Of a DNA stretch of 64,000 nucleotides, positions 24,170-37,100 are shown one piece after another. This stretch comes from Bolinopsis microptera. Lineage: Eukaryota > Ctenophora > Tentaculata > Lobata > Bolinopsidae. Position 1 is the first letter of the stretch; each line of letters begins with the position of its first letter. The notes under the pieces were generated by a model. That model was not told the origin of the DNA, ran no database searches, and saw only the letters and a program-made list of their open reading frames with translations. The position numbers were made by a program, and so were the translations under genes. The DNA lies in NCBI RefSeq assembly GCF_026151205.1, contig NC_087074.1, forward strand, positions 4,278,001-4,342,000. Direction: 5' to 3'.

Positions 24170-27111
24170 GTTAGTAACACTTTAAGTTGTTAAAATAAAT
24201 TAAAATAAATTATCTCTCCGAATCACTTAATCAGTTTTGGCTTTTGATGTGCTATATGGCTCTATTGCTAGTTTGCTTTCAAACTATGTTGTGATATGAT
24301 TACAAATCTAATCCTAAGAACTTGGAATTATCAATTACATTTCAAAATATAGTACTATAGTACTATGGCAAAGCCTATTTCATGAATTCGAAATGAAATT
24401 AAAGCAAGATATTGGCTCGTTTATATTAGGAATACTAAGGACTATGTGCATTGTGTAAGGGCTGTGTTCCTCCTATTCCGGATTGATCTGCATTTTTCAT
24501 CTCCTTTATTCTTCGTATCGAGAAATATCGAAATTTCTTCTAAGTTGAACCGTCTCCTTCTGATACAAAATCCAGTCTGAGGGAGCCAAATTCTCCGTTA
24601 GCTTGGCCAGCTGTTCTGGTTAGCTGAAGACTTGAGTCCTTTTTACACTGACTGTTCAATGTTGGACAAAAAGAACTTACTCTAAAAGCGTCCTTCCGTG
24701 GATCTTGATTCCCGGACCTTCTGTTGAAAGATACCAATTGATGGATCAGTATTCTACACCACTGTCTGTCTGTTTGGTTTCAATAACTCTCCTCACCATT
24801 CTCGTATGTCGGACCAAGGGAAACAAGAACTCTTCAAAAGAAGGTAAACAGTGGTAAAACTGTAGTGTATAAATAATGCAGGTTAAAACAGTGGGCACTG
24901 TCAAGATCCGGTCAATAGCCAGTCTATAGCCGGACGAGAACCGCTCTACAACCGTTAAAACCTCTATCTTTAAACTGGCTTCTTACCGGTTAGCCACCTA
25001 CTCGAAAGCGGTCACTTACTGCCTACATACCGACTACAATATTGAGCTCACTTGAGCTGTAGTCTGAGAATTTCTAACCAGCCTCGCAGGGCCTCTGCCA
25101 AGTTCTTAATCGGTTCTAAATCGATTCTAAACTGTTTCTTGACCGACTCTAGAGCGGTGGTCGGTGTTTTTCGTAATTCCCTATCGACAACATGCTGTTT
25201 AAAATGACGTCCACCCAGTCGTGAGTCCAATTTGTGGAACTTTTCTGGGTTCTAATAACAGTCACAGAGTCTGCTAGCTGCATGCTTATAACACTACATG
25301 AAACTTTCGGAAAGTTGTTCACTTTTAGTTGGGCGTATGTTTCTTTAGTGAGCTATTACATTAAAATCACTCAGCACACAATCAAATTTGTTTCGTATAT
25401 AATTTTTTTAATTTTGATTTCTTTACTCGCAGCACATTGATAAAGTATCAGTTTGAACGTGATGTAGTATAACGTTGGGTGAAACCCCTTAAATTGCAAA
25501 AATTGCAAAAATGCATTTAAAAGGAAATATCCTGTACAGGAACTGAAGAGAATCATGACAGCGAGAAGAATGATCAGTTTGTGAGCTCCACAGAGCGATT
25601 CAGAGCCACACAGCATACATCATCATCAGGTGAGGTTTAGGCCGGTCTATATTTAGTACATTGTACATTGTACATTGTACTCGAGTGTACTCACGAAATG
25701 ATCAGCTGTCGAGCGTGTATTTTATTGTGTTTGTTTTGTTTCTCTGTAGAATATTAGATCAATTATCGAGTTAGAAGCTTTTATATTAGACCTTTTAAGA
25801 GTTTAGAGTTCAGTAGACCTAGGAGTTTTGCTATTTTCTGCAGTTTGTTGATACATATCTCCTTGGTGTTTACCATTTACCCCTAGTTGCTCATAATGTA
25901 TATGACTGTCTCAGGACTGAGACTCGGTTCGTGCCCTGACTGTGCCCCAATTGTGCCCCAATTGTGCCCCAACATCGCAATATTACCCAATTACCGACTA
26001 TTGTACTTGTACTCTGTGTGATAATAAGCTCTCTCGAGCGTGTATTCTCTGTTCTTTGTAGCTTCTTTAGATTATTAGCGCATTTATTGAATTATAAGCT
26101 TATGTCTGAGAAATTTCTGGGAGTGTTGATTTCAGAAAAACTCGGAGTTTGCCGAACCTTCAGAGAGTAATGAAGCTAAACGCCCTGCTATATTATCTGC
26201 AGTCTGCTAGATATATATCTTGCTTTTACTTCTGGACCTTCTAATAAAAGCTGTTTACAGAGAAGTTGATTAGACAGCTGAGTAGACAGATTAATATTGC
26301 AAGTTCTAGCCGCGTGTGTTTGACAAAATAGACATTTAACTCCTACTTCCTTTGAAGACTTTAACTGAGTCTGCTTGAAGTCCGACATCCTGTCACAACT
26401 TTGTTTCTTTGTCTTGAATATCTTAAATAGTTCCGTAGTGAATCTTAATCATTATAATTCCTTGATCGTACGTTAATTCTCGGAATTACTGTCTGATCAA
26501 GTTAGGTGGTTTCTTAAATTATTATTATTTATAACTTATTATAAGTTATAACTTATTATAAGTTCCTTGAATACAATTTAATGCTCTATTGGGAAATAAT
26601 GCACATCGGTTTATGCATTACATGGGCTTCATAAAAACCAGACTAACTGCAAGGCGTAACATTTGGGCGTATGCCATAAATAGACCTAACCGGTTTCTAG
26701 CGGCACTTTTAAAATAATAATGCAGCATCAATCATGATCAGGAACCTAGTTACCGTACACCACATTTTCATGTAATTTCATGTAATATTATAGGGCGATT
26801 TCAAATTCACGTAAAATGCTTTGAAACTGCTTATTAAGCTGTCAAATTGTCAATAAATGAGCTTCCATTAAATCTACATGATGGAAATACAAATCTTACA
26901 CTTGCATTTAGTGGAAGCATCCTATTTTTGGATGGCAAAATATCCTCCGAGCTAATTACCATGCCGGATCGGTTGCTTCCTCAAACTCTGTGTCCACTTT
27001 CACTGAAACCTCCTCGTTAACTCTCGTTATCGAGAAATTGTAGCTGCGACTATTATCATTATGTGCTATGCTGTAAATATTTTTTCGTCTGTTTTATTTT
27101 ATGTTTAATCC
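24170..27111. other. Intergenic or intronic AT-rich DNA with small repeats
   Basis: No coding exon recognised. It contains a 7-bp tandem repeat (GTACATT, near 25655-25680), an 11-bp one (TTGTGCCCCAA, three units near 25939-25972) and an AT palindromic repeat (ATTATAAGTTATAACTT) near 26520-26566. Confidence 0.45.
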
Positions 27112-28108
27112 ATGGAGGAGGAAAGTTGTGATGATTTTTCGTGGAGCTGTTCGGAAAGTTGCGAGAAAATTACAGTAATGGAGATAATTGCGGATCAGTC
27201 GGATGATGACTTCGATTTAATTGATGATATCGAATTAATTGAGATTGAAGAAGTCGCTCCGGTTGCTAATCAGCCACGATACCTGCCTCTGGGTAATTCC
27301 ATTCAGTTTTAAAACATTTCCTTGTTTTCCACATTAGCAAATTCAACTTGTAAATTTTCTTTTGTCGTGGAATTCTGTTAAAAACTGTTGGTTTCAGATG
27401 CTTCAGCTTGTGAAGAAGTATTTGACGAATTTACCCCAACCATCGAGGAACGCACCCCAACCTCCAACCATTCTGACAAGGACATGACGTCATCAAGGAA
27501 ATCATCTGTCAACATTTGCACGGGTAAGAGCGCGCTGCTTTCTATTAGTGTTATTAATGTACTGAGGCGTTACCATGGTTACTATGACATTCCTTTATAC
27601 CATATACAGTTCGAACTTTCTATGTATTCGAAAAAAAACTTCTCCCGATTCCCACTTACAAACATTGAAACTGGACTACTTGGTACCTCATTTTGTTTCG
27701 ATAGTCATGCACACGATTGTGTAGCCTCGCTAGTGCTTACAGCTTACCGTTCTCACAGTGTGTAGTGTGTAGTGTGTACTACTCTGCTCACAACTCATTG
27801 ACTTTATAACCCGCAACCCTTTCCCCCAAATTAGGTCTACCATACATAATGTAAACAATCCAAACCCCGATTTACTGCGGCTTTTCCTTTCTCCCAAACT
27901 CCGCGGGGTTTTAATGTATAGTGAACCAACAGTTTACACTGGTTAAGTTTGAGTTACATTAACTGTCACGTACCTTAGAGTTACAATGAACTCCACAGAG
28001 CCGTGTTGGTACTGCAAGCGGGATATTGACATCAGAGGTGGAATACTAGCTATCAAGGGCAAGCCCTGTCACCCAACGTGTATCATGTGCCAGTACTGTC
28101 GGAGTCAG
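27112..28108 (+). CDS. LIM-CAP gene, exons 1-3: acidic N terminus and first half of LIM1
   Basis: Exon 27112-27292 starts at an ATG and encodes a very acidic stretch (SDDDFDLIDDIELIEIEEV). Exon 27398-27523 follows after a TTTCAG acceptor and contains a Ser/Thr-rich segment (TPTIEERTPTSNHSDKD). Exon 27981-28108 uses the second AG of CCTTAGAG, which is the one that keeps the phase. It gives PCWYCKRDIDIRGG and CHPTCIMCQYC, the C-x2-C...H-x2-C-x2-C-x2-C half of a LIM domain. It ends at a GTTAGT donor in phase 0. Confidence 0.75.
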
Positions 28109-31100
28109 GTTAGTGCCAGTTTAGCAAGCCCTGTCACCCAACGTGTATCATGTGCCAGTACTGTCGGAGTCAGGTTAGTGCCAGTTTAGCAAGCCCTGTC
28201 ACCCAACGTGTATCATGTGCCAGTACTGTCGGAGTCAGGTTAGTGCCAGTTTAGCAAGCCCTGTCACCCAACGTGTATCATGTGCCAGTACTGTCGGAGT
28301 CAGGTTAGTGCCAGTTTAGCGAGGTGATAATTTCAATGACGTTAAGTACTTACTTTTAAAAACAGTTTAAAGCTGCAGGTGTTGAACTATCGAACAGTGA
28401 ACTGTGAAGCGCTGTCCCAGAGGACGCCCCACTGACATAGTTAGTTGTGAGATCTCGTCCCTTCGCGCTTTTCACGCTTCTTGAACACTAGCTCTTTATC
28501 TGTAATTATTATTGCCCCTCCATTACCACTTGTTGTTTCACATTTCACACACTGAATCGTCTCCGTGATGAGAAACAGACATTGTACCTCACAGTGTATT
28601 ACTCTAAAAGTGTTCATCCCCTAAATATAACTATTAGTAAATGAGCACTAATAAGTAATACCACTCTATCTAGCTTTTTCGAGCTTACCACTTTTCTTGT
28701 GTCCTCTTCGTTTTTAACTGTAACTCGTTATAGCAAAGCAGTGGATGGCTCAATACAAATTACGACAGTACGAGTCGAAGTATATAGATATTTCAGAGAA
28801 ATTGACATGCCGTGTTAACATGTAATGGTGTATTTCGGTCCAACGTCCAGACCGATTACTTGATTGACAATGTTTGCAGTGTATAGTATGTAGTGTAAGT
28901 ATACTAGTTGTAGAGCTAAGAGATGTGACCTGGTTGGCACTCACCACTAGTCCAAAGTAACTAGCAATTTAGAAACGTCAACTGACAAGTCAAACGAAAA
29001 ATGAGTTGACTCCGTACGCCATTTTACGGAACTAAGAACTTGTAATTTGTACGTGATAATAATAACCTCTAGCTTCAACAGCTCCTTTCTCTGTGTAAAT
29101 TCCAAACCTACACGCCACCAACCTTACTCACAAAGGAAGCAAGATCACTACAATATCTATTACGACTAATTTACCCACCCACTCGTAACTCAATACACGA
29201 AGGCCGGATCACATATTATATTGAGACCTTGACTCGGCGTGAGTGTAGCTATACGACCACAGTGTTTGTAATGTTATTTGTATGCTGCAATATTTTAATA
29301 TTTTTGGAGGTTTGCGATCTTGCCTTTTGTTCAGTTTGACGATCTTGACACCTGGTTGTTGTAGAAACCTCTAAATACCTGTCTCATTAGACATAATGGT
29401 ACCTTATTTAATATCTATAGATTAAATCCCTTAAGAAAAGAACGTAAATTAAGCATATTGACATTATGAACATATCGCAATATTACACTTCAAAGTTTCG
29501 AATTTTTTATCCACTAAACCTGATTGAAATTATGTATAAATTATTTAAATATGTGGGTATTCATAATTCGTACCTGCAGGGCTGGTCTTAAAAATAGCTT
29601 CACCCTCCAGCCTATTACAAGCAAGCTACTACGTCACGTAGTTTGTAGAGCATATTTGTCAGGTGGAGTCTGGGCCGGGACAGTGTTTGGTAGATGACGA
29701 AATGAGAGTAACCTGTGAGGAGTGTCATGAGAACCTGTGCCCCGTTTGTAAAGAGTACTGCTCCGAGGATCAGGATCTTATCAAGGTAATTAATGGGAGG
29801 GTAAAATGGGTATTTGTTGTAGAATAATTGATGTTCTGGGACAAAGTGAGAGTCTCCACTCAGTTTTTCAAACAAATAGAAATGTAGAATCATACACGAT
29901 CAGTTATATTTACCTTCGAATATCAGGATTATACGGTGATCGACCATTAACTTTAAGAACTCTTATAATATTTCTTTTACTGTAATCAGATCACAGCCGG
30001 ATCATGAATGAACATTAACAAACTGTAGATTTATTGGCAACTAGTTTCTAGTTTTTACTTGCCCTTATAACTGCTCATCAGAGGAGACTTGAGGAATTGA
30101 GGGTCAGCAGTCTTACACAAATATATATGCTACTAAGTCAGAAAGTATTCCAAGCCAGCTAATTGACAAACAAAGTTCTGAAAAATTCCTGAGATACCAA
30201 TAGTTTGTAACTGTAAGAACAATAGCCTTCCATAGACCGCGTACCCTCCTAAAGATTGATTCCCTCATCAGTGCTACTGCTAGTTATAAGCATTTCTTGA
30301 TAATGTTTTCGATATAAGTTTCCGATGTTAGTCAATCATTTTTTGATATAAGTTTACGATGTTAGTCATTAACATTTTTGATAATAGTCAGTTTTATTTG
30401 AAACGATTCCAGAAGGTAAGAAATAATTTGTTTCAAAACATCTACCTTCTTACATTGTAAGTTACAACTAATATTACGCAGTTTTTAACTTAAGTACAAA
30501 ACCGCGATCGACAGCTTCTTAATGATCTGGTAGCCGTCGATTGTCGTCTTTTATATCTTAATATAGTAATATGTATAGTAGTTATTTCTGTTAAATATAA
30601 GTTCAGTTTTTAAAAGTCGTTGCATCACCGTTAAAGAATTTCCAGATAATATCAAAGTTAAAGTATGAGTATTTACTAATAATTGTAGCTAAGTATCTTG
30701 AATATTACAACAACGAATTTTTGAAGCGGAATAGTTGTTAAAAACATAACATAACTACAGACTGCACCTTCTAACCGATTGTAAAATGAAAATAGGGCGC
30801 CAAAAATCCTTATAGTATCCTAACTTTATAAATCAAGGGGGGTTTTTTTACGTTTTTTAGGTTTCGTTAAAACTTGCAAAAAAAGCAATTATGAGTCATG
30901 GATTCCTCCGGCATCAACAAATTCCTAAATCAACTAATGCTCTTATAAATTAATGGACAAAATTTTTCTCAATACTAAAGTCTATACAATTACATGAGCT
31001 AAGCAAGGTTTCCAATTGTAGTAACGATATCTAATTCCAGATACCTCCTAATTTGGTCCTAGTTGTACCTTGCATGTCTTACGAAAATTTCAAGAGGAAG

Positions 31101-34100
31101 CCTTTCTAGGGTGTAAATTAGCAACTCTGATTGTTTCATGATTCGAAGAGCCCTGTAATTTGGGTGGCACCCATCTTCAGACTTAATACAATCCTAAAAA
31201 GTGAAGGATACGACCGTAACGAGTTAAAAAGCCTTGAAGTCAGGTGGTAGTTTTAGTATTTAAGACAATTGCCCAGCTGTCAATGCCAAGTACCACACTT
31301 CTGGAAGGCTCTCGCGCCTATATCAATAATATCGTGGTATGTCAAGCTAACTTATAAAGTTTCCTCGTACACAATACCAAATACTTAGGACAAACTTTAG
31401 TGCTTTTAATTGCATTCATTATTTTGTTCTTTCACGAATTCTCCGACCTTGACCTTGTCGAAAGTTGTGTTAGCTAGCAAATTAAAGATTCCTATCACCC
31501 GTGGTAGTGTCACTGAAGAAGCAAACCACTAATGTTACAGGTATGTCACCAGATATCGTTAATTTTCCTCAAAATTTGTATGCAGTTTTCCAATTTTCTG
31601 GTGCGTTCTGAAAATTTATTAAACTTACGACACCTAGGCGTCTGTGTCCTAGTCTGTCAAAGTTGTTAAATTGTTCATGCCGAGTGCCGACTGTAGTTGC
31701 TTGCTGCCTGTTAAACGTACCTTGTAACCAATAGCGTTACCAGTTACCAGTTACCAGTGTTGGGTATTGTCAGTACTTAGAATCTACGTCGCGTGGATAT
31801 AGCATCCACTTAGCTCTCTTTACTCCAGTTCACTGTGTACTTATCTTCCCCCTAGTTGCAGTTTGCACGTGCAACACGTCATATGTTGCAGTTTGCACGT
31901 GCAACACGTCATACGTTGCAGTTTGCACGTGCAACACGTTATATGTTGCAGTTTGCACGTGCAACACGTCATATGTTGCAGTTTGCGCGTGTTACACATC
32001 ATATGTTGATAATAATGTCTCGCACTACCCGTTATAACGGGTAGTGCGAGATTACCATGTGTATAAATACACATGGTTATTGCACTAATGTCTAATGCTA
32101 TAGTGTAATCGTCTGTACCATAGACGTTATGAACTGCAGACGTTTTCCAAGCATTTTGTTCATGTAATCTTTACTCCAGCCCTAAACCACGCACAACCAA
32201 ATTTTTTCAGAAATTGGTAATTTTTTGCCCCATTGTCTATTGTTATTAGACCTTGACCGTCAAGGAAAGAACGGGTTTCCTACGTCAAGGCTTGACAAAG
32301 GAATCCTATTCTTTCGGGAAATAAGGAATTTGACTTATCATTATCACTGACAGTGGCTCTATTCAGTAGACCATTAGCATAACTCCTAGTATTTATGCAG
32401 TGGTGATATTTTTAGGGCACCACTGAACACCAGTAAACACTGTGTCTGCGGTGCCATTTGTACCAACATTAATAACCTGTACCAACATTAATAAAGTTCA
32501 TCAACATTAATAAAGTTAACCGACTGTTCAGATGTCTCTAGGATTCCTCCTGATTTGTGGCACTCTTGTGTCTTACCTTCAACTATGCTTTATCAGTGTT
32601 ACTCCTTATCGAACCAAATTACTCGTAATTAAAACAGTCGTTAACTGAACCCATGTACAGGGTGGCCCATAAGTGACTACCCACACGCAACCTCTTAATA
32701 ACTCACGTAATTCGTCTCCAAATTGCACCAAAATTTCAGAGATTATAGATATGGGTCAAACTTAGATTTCCTTAAAGTTTCGTAAGCCACGCCCAATTAC
32801 AGTGGGCGTGGCATGACACTCCCTCTTTTTCACTATTGTCTTCATAAAATGAGAACGCTTTAAGCTAAGAACTCAACATTTTTTGCACACATTTGGCTTG
32901 ATAATTGAAAACTTTTCCAAAAGTTTCAAGTTCATTGGTTAAAATATGGCTAAGTTATGACCATTTCAAAACTCATCGGATACGTGATCCGAGCACTCAG
33001 TCAGTGATCTCGTCACTTGGTTAATGGCCTGTTTGGCTCACATGCACCGCTTGATTGGTTGCAGCCTGCTTATGGGCCGGCCTATACAGATGACAGCACC
33101 TAAAACGCTATCACACGAATTTATGGTGGTGTCACCATTTCAGGGCTTGTTAGCCCTGCTAGTCACAGGTTCCTTACAATCAATAAAAAGGAATGAACCA
33201 TCCATTGAATCATCGAAAATGGTTCACTATCCTCCCTTTACTGCAGAACAACGATTGTTCGACCAGTTCAGAATTTCCTCGCTAACAAGTTCGCCCACAG
33301 AACCATCGGGCAACATCTTGGAACACACTGGCCGGCTAGAAGTCCTGACCTTACACCGTGTGACTTCTTCCTGTGGGGGTGGGTGAAGGACCAACTCTAT
33401 AAGAGATATCCTATTGCAAACATCACGCAGCTAAAGCACCACCTGATCGACATCATCCATAATATGGACCCAGCGTTTGCTACGAACGCTTGTCGGAGTG
33501 TGAAGAAGCGGTGCCTCAAGGTGATTGCAGCTGGGGGACGACAATTTGAACATCTTAATTGAAATTATTGAATTGTGTGGGAATTTTTATTAGTTGATTT
33601 CATTTATTGATTTATCCTAAAAATTTGTGTTTTCCTTTCTAGCAAAGTCATCATCGGTATCCAATCAAAGCCTAATGAACCTCATTAATACACGCTAACG
33701 CCTTACTCTTGATCAGATTGGGTGACGAGATCACTAATTGAGTGCAAATATCACTGACTGAGTGCTCGGATCACATATCCGATGGATTTTAAAATGGTCA
33801 TAACTCAGCCATATTTTAACCAATGAACTTGAAACTTTTGGAAAAGTTTTCAATTATCAAGCCAAATGTGTGCAAAAAATTTTGAGTTCTTAGCTTAAAG
33901 CGTTCTCATTTTATGAAGACAATAGTGAAAAAGAGGGAGTGTCACGCCACGCCCACTGTAATTGGGCGTGGCTTACGAAACTTTCAGGAAATCTAAGTTT
34001 GACCCATATCTATAATCTCTGAAATTTTGGTGCAATTTGGAGACGAATTACGTGAGTTATTAAGAGGTTGCGTGTGGGTAGTCACTTATGGGCCACCCTG

Positions 34101-37100
34101 TAGCTACGTTGTAAGGTCTCATGGATGAAACGTCGTAAAGCGTATTTCCAGGAATCCAGAATTGGAAAAGTTTACCATTTGGGCTGTTTGGTTTGCTCGC
34201 AGTGTAGCAAAGGCTTTTCTGAGGACGATTCCCCAAAGCTAGCTAACGATGGTAAGTTCTTAATACTGACGCATGTTTTTCATTTCTTTGACGGATGTTC
34301 GATTAATTATGTCTGTTGTATGTAAGGCACCATATTTTATAAGTTGAATACATTTGGTAGCTACGTTTTACGATATAGGGGAAAAATATTCAAGTTTAAC
34401 AGCCTCTAGAGTATAGAAGGGGACCAGATTTTTAATTTTTAACCTTCGACATTTTTCCTTTCTCGTAAAATTATGTTATTAAGGAAGCATTAAGACTCGC
34501 ACAAAATATGAGCGTTGAGTTTGGCGTCAAAGCAAGGTGTACAACCGTAGTCCTGAGTATGGATAAAATGGGGTTAAAAGTAAACGGTTACAGATTCGTT
34601 AAACTGATTCTGTCAATAGTATTCCGTCTCCTTTTGTGACGAATCCGAAGAAAGAGTGATGTTAAAGAATACTTTATACATAGAAATTAAGATACGACTT
34701 CTATCACGGTCTTAATCGAATAACATACTCCAGGATCGTATAGACACGGGACGTGTGATTCTCCAGAACCTATCAGACGAAACTCCCATAACCAGTATTA
34801 TGATAGAGAGTTTGCCAACGAGGTAAAATATCCCAACTGTTCTGTAGCTGATATTTTAAGTTTTAGCTGACACTTAATGCTTGACCACCATTGTAACCAT
34901 GGCAATTCACATGCCACATAGCTCATTGTCAATTGTACTGCTGATTGTGGTTACGTTCCACAAAGCAAAATCAATCAGACCCTTTCCAAGACTTCAAAGT
35001 TTTTACATTCCTCAAACAGGTGCCAGAGAAAACATCAGCTCTGACGGATTACGAAGTTCAGATGTTAAGATCTCACAATGACGTCCGGGAAAAGTAAGTA
35101 CCAAGTGAAACGATGATATTTTTAAAGCTTTGTTAATCGGTTTTTTAAAACAACTACAGAATCAGAATTCTATCAGTCCTATATTGCAATTTGCAGTCAA
35201 TAAATCAATGTCATATTTAAATTTTATTGATTTAGTATAGCTTGACATAGGTCAAAAATAACATAAAATTAAATTAGAACAATCGGTACAAGATTCAATT
35301 ATTTTGACTCCCTAATATAAACATGTAATATCTAAAATCATACGTACTCAACTTCCCGACTATTGTAAAAGACAATTCCCTCGTCAAATCTGATTTCTAT
35401 TAAGACAAGTCTATCACAACAAAAACGATCATGTTTATTGGTTCATGACCCAGAAGCGCTTTCGTAAAACAAGATACAATCTAAATTCACAGCAAATATA
35501 ATGCCCCTCCCGTCTCAGGCACAATGTAAAACCCGTGTTATGGTCTAAGAAGCTGGCTGCCCGAGCGAGGATATGGGCTATACATCTGACAGGTCCTGAA
35601 CAAGTCTTACCCTTCAACTTCCATCTATATAGCAGCTCAGAAAGGAGCACCATTTGGTAAGTTGAAATTGTTTTCTGTCTATTATATCTCAATCAAGATT
35701 AGATTTTATTGCTCCTCACATGAAAAGCAAATCGTGAGTATCAGGTTCAATCAATCGCTGTACAAAAACATAAACAAAAGGAACAGGGATAATGTTTAAG
35801 ATTTCTAGAGGGTCCGCGAATCCAACCTCAAATCAGTCAACATTAGTGTTAACGGTGCTACTGATAAAGTCCCTGACTTTTTGTATCGTGTCCAAATCAT
35901 CTAACGATGATAGAGGTAAGTAACCTAGCAGATTTAGTTGGTAAGAAAGTAGCCCAACCAGACCTGCTATCAGGGAGTATTTTAGAGCGCTGTATAGAGT
36001 TCGTTTGAAACCGCTGAATTCGTCGTCTGGAGAGGAATGGTATAGAATTAAGACTTGATTTAGATTTAAAAAGGTCTTCGATGAGAACTTAATCATGACT
36101 CGTACCTAGAGACATATCTAGTTAAATTTTGATACGGTTGGGATATCAGTTTCACTTTCATTTTGTTAAAACCCACCTGAGTTGTAGAGCAAGAAAGTGT
36201 AGAGGAAATCCTTCAGTTTGCTGTTTTTAAATGGCGGATATCTGACGTCGTTAGCGAACTCCATACCAGCGTTCCGGCAGTGCACAGATTTGTAGTTGGT
36301 GAAGGCGTCGAACGAAGCTTTCCCGTGGTATCGACCTATGGAGACGTCATATTATGATCATAATATGTATTGTTTGCTGCGAAACTCGCTTCTAATTAGA
36401 CAACAGGTGATTCCTCGGAAGAATTGGAATGATTTGACCGGTTTGAAAGGCGTGAAATTTATGGGAAACTTCTATAACAGAGGACTGACCTTGACCACTG
36501 TGACCAACTCCTCCAAAAGGCAGCTGTGGGATACAAACAAACGTTATCGTATCATTTACACTGAGAGTGCCCGAGGAAAGTTCTCTCTTCACTAGATCAA
36601 TACTCTGTTCGTTGGTGGAGAAGAAGTATGTCACCAGAGGTTTTTCCCTTCGTCGGAGGGTATCTAACAGCGCGGGGAAATCTTCGTACTCCAGGATAGG
36701 CATTATAGGCCCAAAGATCTGTAGATAAAAATGTGTTGCCCATAATTGTTTACTTTATTTTATCAGGACAACGGAATAAACTTTCCTTTTACTTAGTTTG
36801 TAATTGTATGCATACCTTATCGGACCTTATTTGGACGGACATTACTTGAACGCTGGAGGCCCTAGCGTTCATTTTAATGTCCGTTCAAATAAAGTCCGTT
36901 CAATTAATGTCCGTCCAAGTTAAAGTCCGTTGAAATTTTTTCAAAAATTTGTCCATTTCGAACTTTTTGTCCAGAGGCAGAATATGACAACTATGAGAAC
37001 TTTATTGTGCCGTAAGTTAACGACGGAAAGGGTCTCCTTGGTCTGCTGGAGGCATTAACGGGTGATACTCGTAAAATATCTGTTCCATATATTGGACCGT

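Noticed and set aside
31841-32074. Cys-rich antisense frame and Arg-rich sense frame over the 30-bp array
   Set aside because: Both are by-products of a 30-bp repeat within a LIM-CAP intron.
33024-33386. A 120-residue frame inside the mariner-like element
   Set aside because: The transposase motif SPDLTPCDFFLWG lies in a different frame, so this one is a shadow.
35435-35692. Antisense 85-residue frame over the CAP exon
   Set aside because: It overlaps the splice-supported CAP exon 35519-35656 and has no features of its own.
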